This document shows, in pieces, positions 58,742 to 64,000 of a stretch of DNA of 64,000 bases. Made by a program: the position numbers and the translations under genes. The DNA comes from an uncultured Thiotrichaceae bacterium (lineage in GTDB: Bacteria > Pseudomonadota > Gammaproteobacteria > Thiotrichales > Thiotrichaceae). Numbering within the stretch: the stretch's first letter is position 1; each line of letters starts with the position of its first letter. The stretch spans positions 1-64,000 of the forward strand of contig CALAMO010000001.1 of assembly GCA_937925855.1 (NCBI GenBank). The letters run 5' to 3'. The notes beneath the pieces are model-generated. The model had not been told where the DNA came from and ran no database searches. It was given only the letters and a program-made list of their open reading frames with translations.

Positions 58742-60547
58742 CTATTTATCGCTTACTCGGAGTACCGCCAGAAATGCTTCCTGCGGAATATCTACGCTAC
58801 CCACTGATTTCATGCGTTTTTTACCGGCTTTTTGCTTCTCCAGTAATTTACGTTTACGGCTCACATCACCGCCATAACATTTAGCCAGTACGTTCTTGCG
58901 CATCGCTTTCACCGTGGTGCGCGCAATAATATGCGCACCAATAGCCGCTTGAATCGCCACCTCGAACATCTGACGCGGAATCAGCTCCTTCATGCGTTCG
59001 GCTAGGGCGCGCCCGCGCTGCTGGGCAAAATCACGGTGCACCATCAGCGCCAATGCATCAACCTTCTCACCGTTAATCAGAATATCCACCCGCACCATGG
59101 GCGCGGCATCAAACCGATCTAATTCATAATCAAAGGACGCATAGCCTCGGCTTACCGACTTCAGCCGATCAAAGAAATCTAATACCACTTCACTGAGCGG
59201 CAAATCATAGGCCAGCGTTACCTGATTGCCCAGGTATTGCATTTCTTTTTGCACGCCGCGCTTTTCAATACACAGCGTAATCACATTACCAACATACTCT
59301 TGAGGCACTAGAATATTGCCGCGAATTATCGGCTCGCGGATTTCACCAATCTTATTCACCGGCGGTAGCTCAGCCGGATTATGAATCTGCTTCACCTCAC
59401 CTTCGGTGGTTTCGATTTCATACACCACCGTCGGTGCGGTGGTAATTAAATCCAGATTATATTCACGCTCCAGGCGCTCCTGGATAATCTCCATGTGCAG
59501 CATACCCAAGAAGCCGCAGCGAAACCCAAAACCCAGCGCCTGTGACACTTCCGGCTCATAGTACAGCGACGCATCATTCAAATTCAGTTTTTGTAACGCA
59601 TCGCGCAGATCTTCATACTGATCTGATTCAACCGGGAAAATACCGGCGAAAACGCGGGGCTGTACTTCTTTAAAACCGGGCATGGGCGTCGCGGCGGGCT
59701 TATGCGCATCTGTAAAGGTATCACCCACTTTAGCGGCATCAATTTCCTTAATACCCGCAATTAAGTAACCGACTTCACCGGCGCGCAGCACGTCTTTATC
59801 CTGCTGTTTCGGCGTATAAATCCCAACCCGCTCCACCTGGAAATCACGATTATTCGACATGGCACGAATTTTTTGTTTTTTGCGCAGCTCACCATCAACC
59901 ACGCGCACCAGCGAGACAACGCCGACATAATTATCAAACCAGGAATCAATAATCAGCGCTTTGAGCGGCGTATCGGGATCACCTACTGGCGGCGGAATAC
60001 GCTCTACCAGCTGCTCAAGTAGATCCTCAATGCCGATACCGGATTTCGCGCTGACTTCAATCGCGTCGGTCGCATCCAATCCGATAATTTCTTCAATTTC
60101 ATGTTTTACCCGCTCAGGATCGGCCGCCGGCAAATCGATTTTATTCAATACCGGCACTACCTCAAGATCAAGGTCGATTGCGGTATAACAGTTAGCCACG
60201 CTCTGTGCTTCCACACCTTGCGAAGCATCAACCACCAACAGTGCACCTTCACAGGCTGAGAGCGAACGCGAAACTTCATAAGAAAAATCAACGTGTCCAG
60301 GAGTATCAATGAAGTTCAGCTGATACAGCTCGCCATCCCGCGCTTTATAATCAAGCGAAACGCTCTGCGCCTTAATGGTGATGCCGCGCTCACGCTCCAG
60401 ATCCATCGAGTCCAGCACTTGGTTATCCATCTCACGCTCAGACAACCCACCGCAAAACTGGATAAAGCGATCAGACAGAGTCGACTTGCCGTGGTCAATA
60501 TGTGCAATAATCGAGAAGTTGCGGATATTAGGATTAACCTTAGCCAT
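58742..60547 (-). CDS. lepA: Elongation factor 4 (LepA)
   Basis: Ribosome-associated translational GTPase. G1 is [10 protein letters not shown]3 DTPGHVDF, G4 NKID; the effector region [12 protein letters not shown] is intact. The C-terminal LepA-specific domain ends [21 protein letters not shown]. 601 aa is standard. Lies 55 bp after the glutaredoxin-like gene and directly before lepB. Confidence 0.98.
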   Translation of the reverse strand: MAKVNPNIRNFSIIAHIDHGKSTLSDRFIQFCGGLSEREMDNQVLDSMDLERERGITIKAQSVSLDYKARDGELYQLNFIDTPGHVDFSYEVSRSLSACEGALLVVDASQGVEAQSVANCYTAIDLDLEVVPVLNKIDLPAADPERVKHEIEEIIGLDATDAIEVSAKSGIGIEDLLEQLVERIPPPVGDPDTPLKALIIDSWFDNYVGVVSLVRVVDGELRKKQKIRAMSNNRDFQVERVGIYTPKQQDKDVLRAGEVGYLIAGIKEIDAAKVGDTFTDAHKPAATPMPGFKEVQPRVFAGIFPVESDQYEDLRDALQKLNLNDASLYYEPEVSQALGFGFRCGFLGMLHMEIIQERLEREYNLDLITTAPTVVYEIETTEGEVKQIHNPAELPPVNKIGEIREPIIRGNILVPQEYVGNVITLCIEKRGVQKEMQYLGNQVTLAYDLPLSEVVLDFFDRLKSVSRGYASFDYELDRFDAAPMVRVDILINGEKVDALALMVHRDFAQQRGRALAERMKELIPRQMFEVAIQAAIGAHIIARTTVKAMRKNVLAKCYGGDVSRKRKLLEKQKAGKKRMKSVGSVDIPQEAFLAVLRVSDK

Positions 60548-60602
60548 GGTTAATCCACCAGTCGCAGGGCTGAGTTGTTTTCATGTTTTATTATAAATCT
60601 CT

Positions 60603-60896
60603 CTAATTTCCTGATAACGCGGTACGAATCATGTCTTCTTCAAAGAAATGGAAACAGATCACCTCACCGCCACAGACCACCACAGGCACATCGACATTAT
60701 AGCGTTCCCGTAGTTCAGCATCACGGTCAATATCAATCCGTTCAAACTCAAACGCCGCTGGACTCTCTGCCAATTCTGCCTGCAACCAACGTAAAGAGGC
60801 TGTCATTTGTTCGCACAAATGACAGCCTTCGCGATAATACACGGTTAATAAAGTTTTTGCCGGATAATTCAAACGCTTTTCTGGCGTTACCATCAA
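60603..60896 (-). CDS. Glutaredoxin-like (DUF836) protein
   Basis: 97-residue thioredoxin-fold protein. LTVYYREGCHLCEQM contains a CxxC redox site (about residues 25-28), and VDVPVVVCGGEVI carries the cis-Pro loop with a third cysteine. Proteins of this family sit between mucD and lepA in several gammaproteobacteria. It overlaps mucD by 4 bases (ATGA) and is probably co-translated. Function as a disulfide reductase is inference. The codons of the CxxC region form a perfect 14-bp palindromic hairpin, described separately. Confidence 0.85.
   Translation of the reverse strand: MMVTPEKRLNYPAKTLLTVYYREGCHLCEQMTASLRWLQAELAESPAAFEFERIDIDRDAELRERYNVDVPVVVCGGEVICFHFFEEDMIRTALSGN
60797..60828 (-). other. 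Perfect 14-bp hairpin with GCGA tetraloop inside the glutaredoxin-like gene
   Basis: On the - strand (mRNA sense) AGGCTGTCATTTGT pairs perfectly with ACAAATGACAGCCT around the loop GCGA, a GNRA-type tetraloop. The hairpin covers the codons for Gly-Cys-His-Leu-Cys-Glu-Gln-Met-Thr-Ala, that is the CxxC active site. No T tract follows, so it is not a plain intrinsic terminator. Confidence 0.8.
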
Positions 60897-62338
60897 TCGA
60901 TCTTTAACGCCAGAAAACGCGCAGCACCCTCACGGTAAATCAGCAGCGCAACAGTCTCGCCTTGCGGCAAATCAGAGGCCAGCTTCGTAAACTGTACAGC
61001 CGATGTGATGGCACGATTATCGATCATAGTCAGCACATCCCCGGCCTGAATACCCGCACGCCGCGCCGGATCACCGCTCACCTCTTCCACGAGAACTCCA
61101 CCGCTGGCTGAGCCTGAATCTTTGCGCGTCACTTCATCAAGATCGGTATACGCCATCCCGAGCGCACTTTGTGGGCCGTCCTCTGCTGGCGGCTCGACTA
61201 CCGCTGAGGGTCGAAGTTTTGATAATTCATTCTCTCCCGGGAGTTCACCCATGGTTAAATCAAGCTCAATACGCTTTTTCGCCCGCATCACTACGACCGG
61301 CACGGTCTGACCCGCATTCACGACCCCAACCATAGAAGGTAATACCGCAGCACTCGCTACCGGATTGCCATCAAATTCAAGAATCACATCACCAGCTTGT
61401 AGGGTACCTTCCGACGGGCCATCGGCCATCACCTGCGCTACCAGTGCACCGGAAGGCCGACTCATCCCAAAGGAGCGCGCTAGATCTTGGTCAACTTCTT
61501 GAATGTAAACACCAATCCAGCCTCGGCTCACTTTACCGCCCGCTTTCAGCTGCGCGATCACATCCATCGCCATATTGACAGGAATCGCAAAGGAAACGCC
61601 CATAAAACCACCGGAGCGACTGTAAATCTGCGAGTTGATGCCAACGACCTCACCCTCAAGATTAAACAGTGGCCCACCGGAATTACCCGGATTAATCGCC
61701 ACATCAGTTTGAATAAACGGCACATAGGAATCACTCGGCAGGTTGCGTCCGGTAGCACTGACAATACCGGAAGTCGCGCTAGACTCGAAGCCAAACGGTG
61801 AGCCAATCGCTAACACCCACTCGCCCACTTCCAGTTTGTCTGAATCACCAATCTTCAGCGTGGGTAAACCACTAGCCTCAATTTTCAACAGGGCGACATC
61901 ACTGCGCTTGTCGCTGCCAACCACCTTTGCCTTATATTCACTGCGATCGTTGAGTTTAACCAGCACCTCATCGGCACCGTTGATCACATGATGGTTAGTC
62001 ACAACATAACCATCGGCCGATAGAATAAAGCCGGAACCACGCGCATTAGAGTCGAAATCGAAAGGCGTTTCACCGTCTTCATCGCCAAAGAAACGCTTCA
62101 TCAGGTCATCAAACAACTCCTCAGAGCCTGGCGGAACATTACGCCGGTATTTCTCTGGGATCATGCGTTTGGCCGTGACTTTACGGCTAGTGGAAATATT
62201 AACCACTGCCGGGCCATTCTGCCGGACTAATTCAGCAAAATCAGGTAAATTGACGCGCGCAAACGCCTGACTGCTGAGCAGATAAAACGCAGCACAAAGG
62301 GCATAAATAAGGGGTGTTTTAATAATTTGCTGATACAT
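60893..62338 (-). CDS. mucD: Periplasmic serine protease MucD (DegP/HtrA family)
   Basis: Do-type protease/chaperone for misfolded envelope proteins. Signal peptide ending near SQAFA. Catalytic His in VTNHHVING (about residue 117), Asp in SDVALLKI (about 147) and Ser in GNSGGPLF (about 221). Two PDZ domains follow at about 265-355 and 375-475. 481 aa is typical of MucD. In Pseudomonas mucD ends the algU-mucABC operon; here the upstream side is parE, so it is separated from any sigma-E gene. Heads the run mucD-glutaredoxin-like-lepA. Confidence 0.95.
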   Translation of the reverse strand: MYQQIIKTPLIYALCAAFYLLSSQAFARVNLPDFAELVRQNGPAVVNISTSRKVTAKRMIPEKYRRNVPPGSEELFDDLMKRFFGDEDGETPFDFDSNARGSGFILSADGYVVTNHHVINGADEVLVKLNDRSEYKAKVVGSDKRSDVALLKIEASGLPTLKIGDSDKLEVGEWVLAIGSPFGFESSATSGIVSATGRNLPSDSYVPFIQTDVAINPGNSGGPLFNLEGEVVGINSQIYSRSGGFMGVSFAIPVNMAMDVIAQLKAGGKVSRGWIGVYIQEVDQDLARSFGMSRPSGALVAQVMADGPSEGTLQAGDVILEFDGNPVASAAVLPSMVGVVNAGQTVPVVVMRAKKRIELDLTMGELPGENELSKLRPSAVVEPPAEDGPQSALGMAYTDLDEVTRKDSGSASGGVLVEEVSGDPARRAGIQAGDVLTMIDNRAITSAVQFTKLASDLPQGETVALLIYREGAARFLALKID

Positions 62339-62588
62339 TGGCCTAACGCCTCCTGTAGCGGAATGGTGTAAGTTTAATAGTGGCGTCTAACGCCAGACAA
62401 TTCAAGTAAGCCTAATCCACAACATTGTTTTTGCCTACTTAGCCTTGTCTGCCTCTGTCAGACTTTTCGGCAAGCAAGCTTTTTACGCCCAGGGCTTTAC
62501 GCATCGCCACATTAAAGCTATGTTGCAGCAAAGCTATTGCACCGCAGCCGACAACCCACCACCACCATTGAACATAGTGCTGAATTAA
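62339..62588. promoter_or_regulatory. Divergent mucD / parE intergenic region
   Basis: 250 bases between divergent genes. TGGCGT (62381-62386) and ACGCCA (62390-62395) form a tight inverted repeat with a 3-nt gap, 43 bp before the mucD start, a possible operator or 5' hairpin. No gene seen. Confidence 0.35.
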
Positions 62589-64000
62589 TGAGCAAAAACA
62601 CCGTTTATGATGCCGCCGCAATCGAAGTCTTAACCGGACTTGATCCGGTGCGCAAACGCCCCGGCATGTACACCGATACCACCCGACCCAATCATTTGGC
62701 GCAGGAGGTCATTGATAATAGCGTGGATGAGGCACTGGCCGGATTTGCCGATCAGATCACGCTGACGCTGCACGCCGATCAATCACTGTCGGTAAGCGAC
62801 AACGGCCGTGGCATGCCGGTCGACATCCACCCCGAACAAGGGATTCCCGGCGTTGAAGTGATTCTGGCGACGCTGCATGCTGGCGGTAAATTCTCCGATC
62901 AGAATTACCAGTTTTCAGGTGGCCTACACGGAGTGGGCGTCTCAGTCGTCAATGCCCTATCAACGCAGTTAGCCATCAAAATTCAACGTGACGGTCAGAT
63001 TTGGCAGATGCGCTTTGCCGATGGCAATAAGGCCAGCGAGCTAACCGTGACCGGTAAAGTTGCTAAAAAGGATACCGGCACCGAATTACACTTCTGGCCG
63101 GATAGCCAGTATTTTGACAGCCCGCGCTTCTCGGTCGCCCGCCTGAAACATACGCTGCGTGCTAAGGCCGTGCTCTGTCCTGGCCTGCGGATTATCTTTA
63201 ATAATCGCATCAGCGACGAAACCGAAGAGTGGTACTACGAATCCGGGCTAGAGGATTACTTACTCGAAGCCGTCACAGGCTTTACCCTACTCCCACCGGC
63301 ACCTTTTACCGGCACGCTGCAAACTGATAATGACGCCTTGGACTGGGCCATGCTCTGGCTGCCGGAAGGGGGTGATAGCGTACAGGAGAGCTACGTTAAC
63401 CTCATCCCCACTGCCCAGGGTGGCACCCATGTTAATGGCCTGCGTACCGGCACTACTGATGCGCTGCGTGAATTTTGTGAATTTCGTAATCTCCTGCCAC
63501 GCGGGTTAAAATTGACACCAGACGATGTCTGGGAAAATATCTGCTTCGTGCTGTCCTTCAAAACGCAGGATCCACAGTTCGCCGGTCAGACCAAGGAACG
63601 CCTCTCCTCACGCGAAGCCGCCAGTTTCGTTTCTGCGACGTTAAAAGACGCCTTTAGTCTTTATCTGAATCAGCACAACGACCTCGGTGAACTGCTGGCA
63701 CAAATGGCGATCAGCAATGCCGGGCGCCGCATGCGAGCCAGTAAAAAAGTGGTGCGCAAGAAAATCACCAGCGGCCCGGCCTTACCGGGCAAACTGGCAG
63801 ACTGCACCTCACAGGACCCCAGCCGTACTGAGCTATTTTTAGTGGAGGGCGATTCGGCCGGTGGCTCGGCCAAGCAAGCGCGCGACCGTGAGTTCCAGGC
63901 GATTATGCCGCTGCGCGGTAAAATTCTAAACACCTGGGAAGTTGACTCGGAACAGGTATTAGGCTCACAGGAAGTCCATGATATTTCAGTCGCTATCGGG
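62589..64000 (+). CDS. parE: DNA topoisomerase IV subunit B (partial, runs off the window)
   Basis: ATPase subunit of topoisomerase IV, which decatenates daughter chromosomes. The first 470 codons are present. AIEVLTGLDPVRKRPGMYT, EVIDNSVDEALAG (Mg-ATP Asn), DNGRGMPVDIHPEQGIPG and FSGGLHGVGVSVVNAL form the GHKL ATPase site. QTKERLSS, KLADCTSQDPSRTELFLVEGD (start of the Toprim domain, read in two parts) and AIMPLRGKILNTWEV follow. IHPEQ and similar details distinguish ParE from GyrB. No strong ribosome site is seen at the ATG, but the family start fits. The C-terminal third lies beyond position 64000. Confidence 0.96.

Overview
The window looks like chromosomal DNA of a gammaproteobacterium with roughly balanced base composition. 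The evidence is the gene order mucD - glutaredoxin-like - lepA - lepB - DUF4845 - rnc - era - recO - pdxJ - acpS - cysM, the cluster radC | coaBC - dut, a single-chain large PurL, cmoB, mnmH/selD and a parE start very close to the enterobacterial protein. I cannot name a genus. I found no rRNA, tRNA, CRISPR array, transposase, phage gene or replication origin.

Layout. 0-7.6 kb: a secreted metzincin-like protease, an orphan iscR, a DUF1249 gene divergent from phosphoglucomutase (pgm), and the selenium pair selD-mnmH. 7.8-14.2 kb: an exopolysaccharide block (GT4 glycosyltransferase, flippase, second GT4, polysaccharide co-polymerase/tyrosine kinase), whose second half follows a 331-bp leader rich in inverted repeats. 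14.2-19.2 kb: yejA-yejB-yejE-cmoB, with no yejF ATPase at the locus. 19.2-27 kb: small and accessory genes (DUF3579, a cyclophilin lipoprotein, an alkyltransferase-like protein, a small lipoprotein, a HAD hydrolase, an isopropylmalate-dehydrogenase relative) and two overlapping paralogous membrane GTPases. 27.1-31.2 kb: purL, carrying about 55 low-complexity codons between its last two domains that look like in-frame dispersed palindromic repeats. 31.6-39.8 kb: a 2743-residue surface protein with four GEVED modules. 39.9-42.8 kb: mscL, radC, coaBC, dut. 42.7-46.3 kb: a second polysaccharide block (polymerase/ligase, WecA-like initiating transferase, deacetylase with a GlyGly-CTERM-like tail). 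46.4-52.1 kb: type II secretion genes gspD-E-F, with a GspD whose N-domain array is doubled. 52.2-64 kb: suhB, cysM and the conserved lepA operon, mucD, and the start of parE, which runs off the window.

How the parts connect (inference). The two polysaccharide blocks together supply initiation (WecA-like), extension (two GT4), export (flippase), polymerisation (Wzy/WaaL-like), length control (BY-kinase) and modification (deacetylase); Pgm makes glucose-1-phosphate for nucleotide sugars. The type II secretion genes offer an export route for the metalloprotease, the deacetylase and perhaps the giant surface protein. A 49-bp motif shared by the pgm upstream region and the second glycosyltransferase leader, in the same orientation, suggests common control of precursor supply and polysaccharide assembly.

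Items most worth a second look are the in-frame repeat in purL, the shared 49-bp motif and structured leader, a perfect 14-bp hairpin with a GCGA loop lying on the CxxC codons of the glutaredoxin-like gene, the expanded GspD, the GEVED protein, and the overlapping GTPase pair.
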